From Rotaria sp. Silwood1 (Eukaryota; Rotifera; Eurotatoria; Philodinida; Philodinidae): a stretch of DNA of 64,000 nucleotides. The stretch spans positions 632,032 through 696,031 of the forward strand of contig CAJNOP010000027.1 in NCBI GenBank assembly GCA_905250075.1. Reading direction: 5' to 3'. How positions within the stretch are numbered: the stretch's first letter is position 1; the number at the start of each line of letters is the position of its first letter. The notes below the pieces were generated by a model that did no database searches, was not told the origin of the DNA, and saw only the letters and a list, made by a program, of their open reading frames with translations. Positions 16,828 to 31,200 of this stretch are shown here, in pieces. Made by a program: the position numbers and the translations under genes.

Positions 16828-16870
16828 ACAAGTTAATTTTTAAAAAAAAATCTTTTATTTCTCTATTTAT
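16828..16870 (-). promoter_or_regulatory. 43-bp intercistronic spacer AARS2/PSMC5
   Basis: On the minus strand the AARS2 stop codon (TAG at 16873-16871) is followed after 43 nt by the PSMC5 ATG. The spacer is A/T-only for most of its length and contains an AATAAA hexamer. There is no room for an ordinary promoter and 5' untranslated region, so PSMC5 may be transcribed together with AARS2 and separated by polyadenylation and trans-splicing, or its promoter may lie inside the AARS2 last exon. Confidence 0.5.
16854..16859 (-). terminator. Poly(A) signal AATAAA for AARS2
   Basis: The minus-strand AATAAA starts 11 nt after the AARS2 stop codon and ends 26 nt before the PSMC5 ATG. Cleavage 10-25 nt downstream would fall almost at the PSMC5 start codon. 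Confidence 0.5.
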
Positions 16871-19800
16871 CTAAAAAACAGTTGAAAAAAGTTCATCACA
16901 CATTTGTTGAAAATTCATTTTATCAAATCTATCTTTATGTATTGATTGAAAAACAACTAATTTTTTTGTTATAGTAAATAAATCTCGTGTTTGTTGATCA
17001 TATTTTTCAAAATTTGTTAATATATTCATATGATAATGATTTTTCATATATTCAATTAATTGATTACGTTGACGTGGATTTTTTAAATAGATTATTATAA
17101 TTTGTTGATAAAAATTAATATAAATAACATATGATTGATGTTTACGTAGATGATTATCATCATCATAACGTAATAACATATAACCAATATCATATATTGG
17201 TAAATCAACATATGAATGAATAAAATTTTTTTTTAAATCATTATTTATTTGATTTAATAAATATTTTCGTAGAAATTTTTTTTCTGGCATTATTTTATAT
17301 AAACGATTTAAATAATTAAAACGTTGATTAAATGGAAATAATAAAGATTTTTCATCAAGATAAATTTCACGTAATATTCGACATTCATTATATAATTCAT
17401 CTAATGTTATTTGATATTGATTTTGTTCAAGATAATGAAATTTTTTTTCAAATTCATTTTTAAATAAATTACGTATATTTTTAGCATATGAACTAGTTAA
17501 ACAATAAAGACGTTTATTACTTTGACCTTTTGAATCAACACGAACAATAAGAAAATCTTCTATTTCATTTGTTGATGATACATGTGTACCACAACATAAT
17601 TCACGTGAATATGTTGAACCAATATTAACACAACGTACATCAGATGGATAATGTTCATTTGATAAACGATAAATATTTGTATCAGAACGAATTGTATTAT
17701 AATTATATGAACTTATAGATATTGGAAGATTGAGATGAATAATTTCATTGATCTAAAAATAAAAAAAAAACAAACTATGAATACGATTTCTATAGGAATA
17801 AAATAGAAAACACGATGTAGCTGCTGTTGCTAATTATATTAAGATTGTTTTATTCTATGAATGTTGGGACATATTTTTTTAGCCAGCGGTTATTTAATCC
17901 TCCAGAAATGTATTCAGAAAATAATAGTTGATATATTTTGTCTGTAATCATATATCAATAACATCTGTTATGATCTTTGATAATTGCTGAAGATCATCTG
18001 TTGTGATCTTTGAAGGAAGGCCGTTTGACTTCATTTCAAGGTTTAAGAATAGAATAAATTTCACTTTTTTTTTCTGTCAATGTTCACATCAGTGGTTTAT
18101 GATGTGAAATGATTTTCTCATCGGTTCATATCTATATTTCTACAAGGAATAAATTTCAACAAAAATATGATATCACTAAGGTTGTTATAAAAATTTTGAT
18201 TTCAATTTGATAAAAATAAAATACTTTCGTAGTCAATGATCAGTTTCATAATGAACCTACATATAAAAAGACTTTGTACAATATGTCTGATCAATTCTCG
18301 TTCATTGAGAAGTCACTAGAGGATCTATATTTTATAATCTTTCGAAATTTTTGGTTGATAGTAAGCAATTACCTAAATCAAAAATATTACTCGTACTAAA
18401 CCAAATAAACTTTTTGTTTTTCCTCTCCATTTATAACATTTCCGGATGAGAGTGAGATAAATATGAATTTTTTTTATTTTTGTATTGTAGAAAATTTAAT
18501 GTTCTAGCAAATCATGAATCGTAGTTAGTTATAAACCAAAATTTATAAATATTTTTCGAATTTTAATATTTTCATCGTTTGTAGCTATGTATGTTAAAAG
18601 ATACGTAATTCGAAGATTTTTGTAGAGATAATCTCGCTCTATAAATTAGTAAACAAAAAACTCTTGCTCATAGTTTATGAAAAAATATGTCGACACGTTC
18701 TTTTTTTTTGTTTGTCTTCATCAACAATTTACTCTCAATGAGCTATCTTTAAATCAGAAGTAAAGTTCAAGAGAGTTTGAAATTCTAATTCTAGCTCATT
18801 ACTTTTGATTCTCTTAAATGAACTAAAATCGAAGAAGAAAAAAAAGCTACCTCACCTTTCGGCTATCGTTATCAATGTAGAATGCTATCAAGATAACTTC
18901 GATAGGCTCAATAATCACCAAACTACACTTCCGAATATAAAGTTGACCTGATCCGAATTTCTTCTAGTTCATTAAGCTTTCCGTTAGACACGATGAACAA
19001 TCTCGACCGTCTACAGAAAATATGAAAGTGTTTCTTAACTACGGAGAAAGGGTGCACAGACGCCACTTCTGCATATTATGTAAAGTACAAGTTAATAATG
19101 AATAAAAACTTACACGTTTTTCAAGTTCTTCAAAAATGTTATTTGTTGCATTTGTATTAGTTGATGAATATTCAAAAATAAAATAATCTTCATGTATTAA
19201 TGATGCTTTTTGTATTAAATTTTGATCATTTAATAATTCTCGTAAGACTTTATTAACTAAATGTGTTGTTGTATGATTTCGACTTAAATTTAATCTTCGT
19301 TTCATATCAACATGACATCGAACATTTTTATCATTAATATTTCCATTTTCTAAAAAATAACCATAATGAATAATATATTCATGAAGACGAAAAACATTTC
19401 TAAAAAAATAATAATTTAAATTAAAATTTTCAAATATATATATATATAATTTACTCGATTTGAAAAATAAGATTATTCGAAAATTCAATTATTCCATGAT
19501 CAGATGATTGTCCACCACTAGTTGAATAAAAATTTGTTTGATTAAGAAGTATATAATATTTAAAATTTTTATTAATTGATTGAACAATATCTAATTGATT
19601 ATTATTATTATTATTTTGAATAATTAATTCTACTTCTGCATTTATTGATTTATCAGCTTGATATTTATATGGTTCATCAATTGTTTTTTTTAATAATGAA
19701 TTTTGTTTAATTAAATCAAATATTTTATCAATTGAATGTTGAGATATATTTTCATTTGTTTTTATTGTTTTATTATATATTGAAAATAATTTACTTTTAC

Positions 19801-22362
19801 GTGTTTCTTCACGCATTAATTCATCAAAATTTAACCAATCAATTTTAATTAATGGAAATAAACGTATATAATCTTCAATCATTTCTAATGGTACATTTAT
19901 ATTATTTATTTTACCAGCATATAAACGATAAATATCATTACCAGATATAAAATAATCTGATTCTAAAATAGAAACAAATTAATATGTTATTAATTTAAAA
20001 CAAAACAAAAAGAAAATACTTTGAATTTTATCTTGAATAAATTTTTCAAGTAATGGTTTAGCTAATTGATATTTTTTCATATAATTTAATTCACAATATT
20101 TAACAATTTCTATTGTACGATTTAATTTTTCATTTAAATCTGGATATGCTTGTGAAAGAATATTTGTTACTATAGGAATTAATTTTGATAATATAGTAAT
20201 ATTTTCTTCATCAATATGTAAATATTCATAAGCAATACGTGTTGCACGTTCAATCATTTTTTTTAATAAACCACCAATACCTTTCTTTTCAGGTATAAGA
20301 CCATCACCAATAGCTATTGTAAACATTCGTGCATGATCTGCTAATAAACGATATGCATATTGTTGTGTTTTATTTGCTTGAGAATAAACAGGAATTGAAT
20401 ATGATGAATGACAATATGAATGAATTGTATCAAAAAGTGGAGTAAATAAATCAGTATCATAATTTGATTCTAATGAATTAAGAACAGCAACAAGACGTTC
20501 AAGACCCATACCAGTATCAACATGAAAATTAGTTAAAGGAATTAAAGCTAAAAAAAAAACAAGAAAATGATATTATAAGTTTATAGGTAAAATTAAAACA
20601 TGAAATATTTGTAATAACGACTGATTTTTTTGATACTATTCATTGTCTTTTTTTGTTAATATTAATGTATCTCTAATGAGAAAACGTATTCCACTATTAA
20701 AAGTAATTTGCTCTTGAAATTATAAGCATTTGATTGATCATGATGAAATGATCTGTTTTAAGTTGGTTTTTCGATCTTTTGCTTGACAAGTTATGAGATA
20801 TTTCGATGATTGAATTTCGAACTAAAATGTTGTCCACGGATAAGTCTTATAGTCATTAGAGGCTTTTCAAAAATAAATGTCTCTTTATCAAAATATTGGA
20901 AAAAATCAAACCAAAACAGATTTTTTTTTTGTCATTAATCATCATGGTCAATCTACATAGTAATAACTTCAAGGAAAAAATCTATTTGATAGTTGGAAGC
21001 GTTTTACACGTACATAATTTAAAAAATTAAGCACAATGGTAGATTTCTCATATATTGAATAGATTGATAAAAATTAAAAGAATTTATATAATAGATGACT
21101 GAATCTATGTTGAATTGATTACTCAAGTTTCTTCCTTGTTTTTTAAAGGGATCTATTTGAAAGATATCTTCAAGTTTCATCAATGATTTTTGACCTCAGT
21201 ATAAAACATATGTAGATTTGTAAAGGAAGACTACTTCTATTTAATCGTTGATGTATTATAAATTACTATTGCTCGGAGTAGTGAATTTCTATCGTAGAAC
21301 TCCATCAAATGACAGAAACTTCGAAATATGCGTTTAAGAATCAGATTCATTGCCGAAATTTTTCTATTTTCGATCGGTACCGATCTAAATCAGTCACTAT
21401 GTCTCTACAGTCAAGTGCATATCTTTATAACTTCAATTGGAAATACGACCTTCGTCATAACTATGATAGAATGCGATGAAGATGAGATCCTTCATTCAGA
21501 TCAAAATCGTACATAATTGAACTTGATAATTAATTTATCATTAGATAGAAACAGTTTTCCTATATATATCCTTTTATTGGATCAAAAGTTTGTAGTTATT
21601 TTTCTATTATTTATTTTAATCTTACATTTATCTTGTCGTCGTTCATATTGCATAAAAACAAGATTCCATAATTCTACAACACGTGGATTATCTCTATTAA
21701 CTTGTAATGGATCTCCTTGACCTGTATGATCATAATGTATTTCTGTACATGGACCACATGGTCCTATTTCACCCATTTCCCAAAAATTTTCTTTCATTCC
21801 AAATGGTAAAATTCTTTCTATATTAATTCCTAAATCAATCCAAATTTGTTTTGTTTCATAATCTGGTTGAATAAAATTATTTTCTCCATTAAAATATGTA
21901 AAAAATAAACGATTTTTATCAATACCATATATTCTTGTTAATAAATCATATGCCATTGTACATGCTTCACGTTTAAAATATGTATTATTAAATGACCAAT
22001 TACCAAGCATTTCAAAAAATGTATGATGATATGTATCATGTCCAACATCCGATAAATCATTATGTTTTCCACCAACACGAATACATTTTTGATAATTAAC
22101 AACACATTTTTGTAAAATTTTATCTTGTTGTGAAAGAAATATATTTTTAAATTGATTCATTCCACTATTTACAAAATATGTTCCTGAATCTTTTGGTGGA
22201 ATAACTGATGATGATGGAATAATTATATGAGAAATTTGTGAATGTTTTGTAAAATAATCTATAAATGTTTGACGAACATGTGATGATGGCCATTTTAATT
22301 GATGATTTATTGAATAATAACGAATACAATAACCAAATCGATATGATGAATTAATTAATAAC
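16871..22362 (-). CDS. AARS2: Mitochondrial alanyl-tRNA synthetase (5' exon unresolved)
   Basis: This enzyme charges mitochondrial tRNA-Ala. Exons (- strand): 22362-21626, 20547-20020, 19962-19455, 19399-19114, 17752-16871. These give 979 residues in one frame (human AARS2 985), plus a short missing first exon. Class II catalytic core: VNSGMNQFK, the HHTFFEMLGNWSF motif, ENFWEMGEIGPCGPCTEIHYD and VDTGMGLERL. Then come the helical tRNA-binding region, the editing domain with the zinc-binding NHTTTHLVN motif and, in the last exon, SRELCCGTH. The CC-GTH form is as in animal mitochondrial enzymes rather than cytosolic ones. The first exon listed opens in a basic/aromatic stretch (NSSYRFGYCIRYY) that suits a mitochondrial presequence. 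A possible 8-nt first exon, ATG CAT CT at 22516-22509 followed by GTAGAA, fits the phase but is only a guess. Long introns at 17753-19113 and 20548-21625 hold nothing I recognise. The protein diverges from relatives mainly by Asn/Ile-rich insertions. Confidence 0.94.
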
Positions 22363-22592
22363 CTAGAAATAAAATTTTTTGATTTAAAATATTACTATTT
22401 ATCATCTTGTCATTATTTTCATTTCTTTTTAATTAAAAATTAATACTTTCAAATGTTATATGTAGTACATTTCAAAAGACTAATAAGTATAATTGTATTA
22501 CTTTCTACAGATGCATAAGGTATTAGAAAATTTTTCTCAATTTCAGTACAGAGTATGAAAGAAGCTTACAATGTATATGGTGACACAACTGA

Positions 22593-23212
22593 CGAGGGAG
22601 GGTCCCCAACTGATCAATCGCTTTTGCGTTGAGACTATGTGCATTATGTAGGCACAAATGAGCTATGAATACCCTGAAGAAAGTTCGGGCTGCTAGCTTG
22701 TTGGTACGAAGTTACTGTACTTGTACGGTATGTTTTTAAATGAATGCCGTGGTCCCTCAGAAACATCAGAAAAAATAATTTTCGAATTTCGATTTGAAAC
22801 TTTACGTAGAAACAGACCTTACTGAGAATAGTATTTTGCGAAGGTTTCAGGTCTTTTGATTTGTTCCTATTCTGAAATGAGAGCATCAAATCTTCTGGTG
22901 TATCCGAATGAAGTTATCATATCTGTATCTACGGATAGCAACAGCAAACAATCTGAAACTTTCACAAAATACTATTCTCAGTAATATCTATTTCTACGTA
23001 AAGTTTCAAGTTGAAATTCGAAAATCATTTTTTCTGATGTTTCTGAGGGGAACCACGGCATTCATTTAAAAACATACCGTAAAAGTGCAGTATCTTCGTA
23101 CCAAAAAGCCAACAGTCCGAACTTTTTTCAGGTTATTCATAGCTCATCTGTACCTACATAATGCATATAGTCTCAACGCAAAAGCGATTGATCAGTTGGG
23201 GACCCTCTCTCG
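22593..23212. mobile_element. Long foldback repeat (arms about 258 bp)
   Basis: The left arm 22593-22850 and right arm 22953-23212 are reverse complements over their full length with only scattered mismatches (roughly 90% by eye). They are separated by 102 bp of unique sequence. Outer ends read CGAGGGAGGGTCCCCAACTG and, inward from the right, CGAGAGAGGGTCCCCAACTG. No coding capacity. It resembles a nonautonomous foldback element and could form a hairpin of about 250 bp. It lies just upstream of the AARS2 coding region, possibly in its promoter or first intron. Confidence 0.85.
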
Positions 23213-23635
23213 TGAGAGATTGTGAATAGGAGAGCAACATCCAATGGTTCTGAAAAAAACCATGTAACATATTATCAATGATCGTAACTATTACGTTTCT
23301 CTTTCTCCTAGAGTAGTAGGCCGACGTTCGCCCTTGGTTACACTACTAATAGCATATTGATATTACTTTTTTTGAGGACTTTTATGCTAATAAAATTTGA
23401 AAGTATAAATGTCATTCTCTAACAAAACATTTTTGTTTCCGAAATCAAATATTTATAAATTGATTATAATAGTTCATCATATAATAACTTATGTTGAATA
23501 GAAAATAGCATTATAACTCAATAGATCGATTGTTTTTTGGATCGACAAATAACAATATAAAATCAATAACATTTCTTACTCATTTGAAGAATATTCTCGA
23601 AGGTTACATCATATAAAGATTAATATATATATTAA

Positions 23636-23815
23636 TGGCGTAGCCAGGAATTTTTGAGTCATGGGCAATTCATTAGACGAACTATTTTGGGTTACGGACA
23701 GCTAATGGCAACCGTTATTATTTCAGAAATATCTATGGGCAATAACTGTTCAAGCACTGCATAGCTCAATAAATCCATGGGCAATTGCCCAATGGCCCTA
23801 CCCCTGACTACGCCA
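23636..23815. mobile_element. Small MITE with GGCGTAGCCAGG ends
   Basis: The element is 180 bp with 13-bp inverted ends TGGCGTAGCCAGG and TGGCGTAGTCAGG (one mismatch). It is inserted between AT-dinucleotide tracts, with (TA)n directly after the right end. The target duplication cannot be read because of the TA repeats. It contains two copies of ATGGGCAATT. No coding capacity. Confidence 0.7.
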
Positions 23816-25289
23816 CTGATATATATATATATATATAGACAGTAAGACTTTAGAGGAAGCAGTCGTACATATTACTATATTAGTGTTCCAATCGAAATCA
23901 TTTGAATCATGAAATTAAATTTGAATATATACATTCATATTCATCAAGAAGAAATAGTTGTTTTTTTTTTCCTAGCATTTCATGCATATTAGCTTAGAAA
24001 TGTTAATTTCATAATTATTGTGAAATAAACATTGAAAAAAAAAAACAAACTTACACTCACATTGAACAGATTCAAGATGATATCCGACAAAAAAAAAAGA
24101 AATTAAACTATCTAAAATTAATAAATGACAAAAATTGATATTAATTCATCAATTATAATACATATTTTCTTTCGTTAATACTTATATAAAATATGCACTA
24201 TTTTCATTCAGTATTTTTTGCTGCATAATACAATATGCATGACGATGAGGATAATGCATATCGTATAGAAATATCATCCTATTGCATATAAATCAAATAA
24301 TATAAAAAACAAATTCAACCATTCTCATCCTACTAATATTATTCATTGACTTCCAAAGTTTTTCATATGGACATAATGGTGAAATCGAGTCGTTTTTTTT
24401 ACTATTTGACAAACTCTTAACAATACAATTTTTGAAATTAATAGATGTCACTAACTCTCGATCTCTTACTTTTGATAAATATCGAGATTGATATTTCTTA
24501 CTTTTTAAAAGCCTTCTTTCATTAATACAATATCATCATCATCATCATCATAGATAATCAAAGTTATTTTTCAGCTTTGTTTTTATCTCCAAAAGAAAAA
24601 AAAAGACCACACAAACATAAAGATGAGAGAAACGCACATAACAAAAAAAAAGAAAAGAACGAAAAAAGAAAACACCAGAAAAGCGAGAGAACTTGAAGAG
24701 AGATATAAACAATGGCTTAGATTTTTTTTTTCTTGTCACATACATAGAATGACTATGAATGAACAAGTAGCAATTAGTAAAGAAAAGAAAAACATTTTAT
24801 AATCTCTTAGTTTTTGTTTTTTATCTCTGTATCTGTTCACAACGCCAAGCGTACAATAACAAAAAAAAAAGAGGAAGAAATCACGCAAGAACAAAAAAAA
24901 ATGAAAGAAAAGAAAAACAGAACAACATCAAACGCAATGACAAATTTAAAAAGTACAATGAGACTAAATGTTCCATGCTCAGCTCATCTGTGAGAAAGAG
25001 ATAGAGAGAGAGAAACCATTTCGGTTCGTTTTGCTAATAATATCCAACAGCTAATAAATCAAAAAATTCTTGTCTAGAGTAGGAAGAATGAATATAAAAA
25101 AAAAAGAAAAGAAAACAATCAAACAAATAAACGGAAAAATAATATGAGAACAACGTACGTAACCAGAATATTGTGTTTTTTTTTTCGCTGATCATAGTAT
25201 AGAAATACACACAGACACATATAGACATAGAATCAAATAAACAACAACTCTATACAAGATACACAAAATGAGAAAGAACATATAAACGA
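23816..25289. other. Intergenic, 3' flank of CNOT1
   Basis: No gene is seen. A (TA)n tract follows the MITE at about 23818-23838, a (CAT)n run lies at about 24533-24551, and the rest is A-rich on the plus strand. It probably includes the CNOT1 3' untranslated region, but no clear minus-strand AATAAA lies close to the CNOT1 stop. Confidence 0.5.
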
Positions 25290-28200
25290 CTAGGGTTTAA
25301 CAATGGCAGTTTGTTGTTGTTGTTGAGTACCTAGTGGAGCATTCGGAATATGAGGAAAACCACGTGTAAGTGTTGTTAGTAACCTAGAAAGTATAAGAAA
25401 AACAAAAATAGAATATAAGTTAAGTTTGATTTCATTGTGTTATGAGTTTGCTCTTTTAAATGTGTTACTTTCTAGATATGCTAAATTAGATATTTTTTTT
25501 TTGAGAATGATTCAAAATTCTGACCAATTTCTACAGAGCTTACTGATTTGAATATTCAAATTACTGCTCTGAAAATACGAGATATTTGTTATCGTATATA
25601 GATACTAATACATGTCTGTGATAGTCTTGATTAGAGGTGTAAGCTGAGGAGTCAAACGGCTGCGGCTGTTTTAATGGTCTAATTTTTTTTCCATGGCGGC
25701 GGTGCCTAGTAGACTACATGGTTTTCTACACTGGGGGCGACGGCGGCTTTGACAACCAAAAAAAAAGGCGTTTTCGCTCCTAAAATGCGAGAAAATGATC
25801 GATCGCATATGTGTCGATGTCAATGGTGGCGGCGCATCATACTATTATCAAAAATTTTCGCTCGTGACGGTGGCGCAACGGCTAAAAAATTTGTAAAACT
25901 ATCTACGATTCCGTGGCGGCGCAGCTGGATGGCTTACACCTCTAGTCTTGATGATGATCTTATAATAATTAAATTCGAATTGAGTGTTACATTGAGAATA
26001 TGATGAACTGTATCTTTAGCGTGAGATCAGTTTCTCATTTTTTTTTTAATCGGCTTCAGTATTGTTGAAGATTTATCAATAAAACTAATCTATAAAATTC
26101 GATAAGAGAAGTCTAATTAAATTCTTCTCTATTCAATATTATGTACATAATTTTTACTGTTTGATTAATAAATATCGAAATGTTTATCAAATCTATCTTA
26201 TTCTAAAAGTAGACTAGACTAGCTTCTTCATTTTACTATCAAAATTGAAGGCGTTAGTAGAAAAAAAAACAATCATCTAAATAATAATAAGGCTGAAAAT
26301 AATGAGACCTAATTTTAGATGACTAACTGAGAATAAGAACAAATTTCTTCAAACTGTAGCTTTTCTTTAGTAGAATTAAACTATTAAATTTCTAATTAAC
26401 AATAAAATTAAAAAAAATAAAAAATAAAATGAAACAAACCGTTTAACATCTGGTGAAATACTCATAAATTCTCGAGACCATAATTTCAAATTAGGATTTC
26501 GCACAAGTTCAAGAAATGTTATTAATAAACCCCATGGATGTGGACGATTAGCAACAAGTCTTTCAAGTAAAACTCTAGAAGCAAAAAATAAATATTTAAA
26601 TTTATATTTTTCAAAAACAACATACCGAACAATTTGTTCTTGTAAAGCTTCAGAATTTGCTTCAGCAAATAAATATAAAAGTGTATAACTAAAATAATGT
26701 GTATGTGTATTTGGATATCGCAAGTGATTAGCCATAGCATTTAAAAATATATAACGTCCTTCAGTATCTAAATCAACAGCTAAATTTTGAAATATATCCA
26801 TATGTGCTGAATGTGTTATTGATGACATTAATGGTTGTCCATTTGTTTTATTATTTAATGTTGATAATGCTTGTGTTGCAACATATAAAACAAGTGCATT
26901 TAACATTCTTATATTATAATGTGAACCAGGATCAGCACCTTGTTGTAAATATGAACGTAATTCAGATAAAAATGTAACTGGTGCACGTGTACGTAAATAT
27001 GAATCAAGATTTTGTTTAAATTTTGGTGGTTGAATATTTTGTGAAAAATTATAAGCTATCACCGGTACAATTGATATATCATTAAGCATATCAACTTTAA
27101 AATTAACCAAAAATGGATCAGGACAACGCATATGTTTTGGAAATGCAGATAAAACAATATTACGTAATTGATGTGCTATTAATGGTAATGCATCACAAAA
27201 TTGATAATAATGTTCACATAAAAATTCTGGAAAATCATGTAATAATAACATAAATGTTTTTAATATACCTTTAAAATAAACTTGAAATGATTGTGCATGT
27301 TCACCTGAACGTATAAATGGTGTTACTAAACGTAATGCATCAACAAGTAATAATGCATACATATTATGTGTTTGACGTATAAAACGACCACTTGATAATA
27401 ATAAACGTGACATAAATGTTCGATGTGCAACTATTTCAAGCCAAGCAAATGCAAAACCCGGTACACGTTGTGGACGTAAAAGATGTAAACAATTTGTAAA
27501 TGCCAAATAAATATAATACATTACATATTCATTTGCAGATGATACATCAACACCTGGTGTTGTACTAGATTTATAAAAAAAAAATAAGAATATTTAAAAT
27601 ATATATTTCGAAGTTAGTGAAATATAAAATGAGAAATTATTTTTAAACTGGATTTTTATTTAGCATCGATAAGATGAAAGAGAAATGTTTCTCTTGTAAT
27701 TTGAAACTATTTTTTTAACTCATTTATAAAGAATACCGAAATAAAAATTATATTTACGAACTCTTCCGCATTTTTATAGGACATTCATCTTCGAAATTTT
27801 CTGTTATGCTCAAATATACTGTGTCCTTTTGTTTTTTGCATTAGATGATACGCCATAAAAATTCGAGATCTTATTCGTTTGAAAATTTTGTAAAAAAGGG
27901 TTAAATCGTTATAAGTATCTACTTTAGAATTTATTTGTATCACATCCGAAAAATTCCGCAACACTTATTTTTTGATTGATATAGTTTAGAAGATAATTCA
28001 CTTAAAATCATAGAATATTTAACTACAATTTTTAGTTCTTGATGTCTAGATACATCTGATCTCTACCTTCTCCTATTTGGAAATGTCTGGTCTTTAACAG
28101 ATCCTTCTTATTTTCTTCGATGTCCTTCATGTATCGTACCTTTATCGAAATCTGAAACTTAAAAAACCATTGGCAATAATATTCGACATGATTCTAATGA

Positions 28201-31200
28201 TAGAAATCAATATTTTATGATGAATACATTAAAACTTGATGCAAAACATTACTGAACAATTATCGATACAATATCATTTAATAATCGATCTTTTTCTTCT
28301 TAACGAATACTAATGAATGTAAAACAATTATTATAGAAAAAATACAACCATCATTATTTATCTTCAATACGTACATCAACCAAAAAAAAAGTTCAGTTTT
28401 CATGTTCGGATGAGACTTGAACACAACAAACATCAGTATTTTTATCCAGTATGAAATTTCAAGGAGGCAATTAGACTTGATCTTTTCAGAATTCGTGATT
28501 ATTACCATCTAGAAGATTGCTTTTCTAATATCTAGAAATTTCGTTTTCTTTTTTGCTCAATAATTTTTAAAAATCTTTTGCCTTGTTCTCGATTTAAATG
28601 AGTTATCTTTTGTATGTATTTACCCTCGTAGAATTTTTATTTATTTTTTTCTATTCTCCAATACGATAATAATTTCATTTGAACTCGAAACTAATATATA
28701 TATATTCTTACTTTGACATAGTTGATGTGACAGCAGCTGTAGATTCTTGAAATAGATTAAGAATAATTCTTTGATATGCCAATGGATGAAATTGATCACC
28801 TTGTTCTTCATGATCAGCAAAACAATGTGCAGCTAAAATTCCTAATATACGATTAATTAAATGTATTCGTGCTCCATAATTATTAACATCTGATGTATGT
28901 GTTGTTAAAAGTGATAAGAAACGACAAAGTGAATCAATTCCTTGATGACAACGTGTATAATGTGCTTGTTGTGTTGTTGTTGTTGTTGATGATGATGATG
29001 ATGATGATGTTATGGATGGTGCTTGACGAATTATATCATAAACACTATTAACACATAATTGAATTGTCATACGAAGAAATTTAGCTATTGTATCATCGGA
29101 ACGAAATAAACCTTGCATATTCATCTAAATTTAAATAAAAAATAAAAATACTTCTTTGTACATAACAAAACGATTTTGACCAAAGAACAGAATATATACA
29201 TAATGGTTTATAAAGAAAGATTTTCTTTTTTTTGTATTTCGAATAGTATAAAGTCAATTCTGTAGTGTTGAGATATCGATGAATGACAATAATTACTAAC
29301 ATTTGAAAACGGTACCGAATAGAATTTGATAATACTTTATATTATCAAATAGAAGAAGTTCTTGTTGAGAAAACTACATATGTATATATGTGCTATTCTT
29401 TGATCAAAAATCTTATAATCATGTTTTATTTTTTTTTTTTTTACTTGATTAAAAACTCCTTGAAATGATTGTTGTTGACTAATACGATTTGTTTGTGTCA
29501 TTGTTAATGTAACCCAATCACTTAATATATGTTTAGCTTTATTAGCTATTGTTGTTGTTTCAATTTCATCATTTGATGTTAAATATTTATGACCATTACT
29601 TATAACTGATAATGATATAATAGCTAATTTATCAATTTTAGCTGTTGATTGTGTATTTGTATCATTTGTTGAATTTGTTTCATTATTTGTTGTTAATGAT
29701 GTATAATTTAAACGTATTATTTCAAGTAAATCTCGTACAGCTTCAGCTGGTTGTTTACCAATTAATGATATACGATGAAGTGAATCAAGTATTGATGATA
29801 TATCACTATCAACACAACATGGTTGTTCAATAACACAAATACGAAGAAAATTAACAGCAAAATGTAATGCTGGATTATTTCCTGAATCAATTAATTGTGC
29901 AACATGTGTATCCATTTGACGTATATCAAGTAGACGATTACGTAATAATTGATTAACAGCATAAACATTAAATTTAAGTTCATTAGGACATTCTAACCAT
30001 GCTTTAGTTAATTGTTTATTAATAAGTGACATATGTAAACGTATTTCAACAAGTAATTTTAATACACTCATATGAACATTTTTAAAACGTTCTAAATTTT
30101 CACCATCTTGTGTTTGTGATTGTAATGTATAATGTTCAAGTAAATTATAAATAATTATATTTAAAACATTATTTAATGCAACTTGTGGTGCATTTGGTGT
30201 TGTTTGATTATGTAAATTAGTTCGTAATATATTAACATTTTCTAATAAACGTTGTAATGCATTAGCAAATGTTTGATTATGTTGAGTTGATATAATTTGA
30301 TCAATTTCAGCTATTAAACGATCCCATACAGATGGTCCAGTTTCATCCATCTAGATGAAGAGAACAAAAAAAATTTTATTTGTTGTTGATTATAGACAAT
30401 AAATTTATTCAATATGAGAATTTGAAATAACAAAAAATTGTGTTGTTGGACAGGAAGCATGACGTCTATTGCTTCTGAAATTACTCCGTACTGCTATTGA
30501 AAATTGTTCTCATACAGTCTCGTTTTTTCGGGTGCAACCATTCCTATGTCTTACTCACTTTTAATGCTAAGTTATGTCTGTTATCTTGCGAGAATGGAAG
30601 AATCATTGATTTTTGCGAGTTTATCAAAGATGAAGCTAGTTTTCGAGAATAATAACAACTGTCAAGATGAGTTTTTGCTGATAGGGAAGACATAGTAAGA
30701 CTTGAAATAATCTGGAATGAATCGGTCTGTTATAAGCATTCATATCAAAATTATGACCATCTCAACTAGATTTCTTATTCTGTAATAAAGTAATTCGCAA
30801 AAAAATTTCAAATTAAAATAATTGAATATTCATGAACGATCATATTTCGTAGAAAATGTTATTTAATAGAGCTTTTCTTTTTTTTGTCAATATTCATTAC
30901 TTGAGGAAGATATTTTATATGAAATATCTTGCTATCAATGAACACTCGAATAGGAAAGCAAAGAGCAATTCGAATCATGTCAAGTTTTTTTTTAAAGTCA
31001 CATTGAGTATTCATTATCGAAAAAACTTCAATGGAATTGATATTTAATGTTTACAACTCAATGAAATTTTAAAACATTTACTGGAAAACTTGAACAGTAC
31101 TTTTTATTAATCACAAAGTCTGGGGTAATTATTTAATCTCACTTATGAAATTCATTTATCAAAATCTCATATTCATATATCATAAAATATTTTCTTCAAA

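Noticed and set aside
22644-22889. Minus-strand 81-codon frame considered as AARS2 first exon
   Set aside because: It is formed by the foldback arm, and its sequence is not a mitochondrial presequence in phase with the next exon.
24530-24555. CRISPR-like or regulatory array at the CAT repeats
   Set aside because: Simple trinucleotide microsatellite without spacers; the window is eukaryotic.
25749-26003. Plus-strand 84-codon frame with Arg/Trp-rich start
   Set aside because: Lies almost wholly within the hAT MITE, where higher GC lengthens chance frames.
29645-29833. Plus-strand frame of 62 codons
   Set aside because: Antisense of a CNOT1 exon whose protein is strongly conserved.
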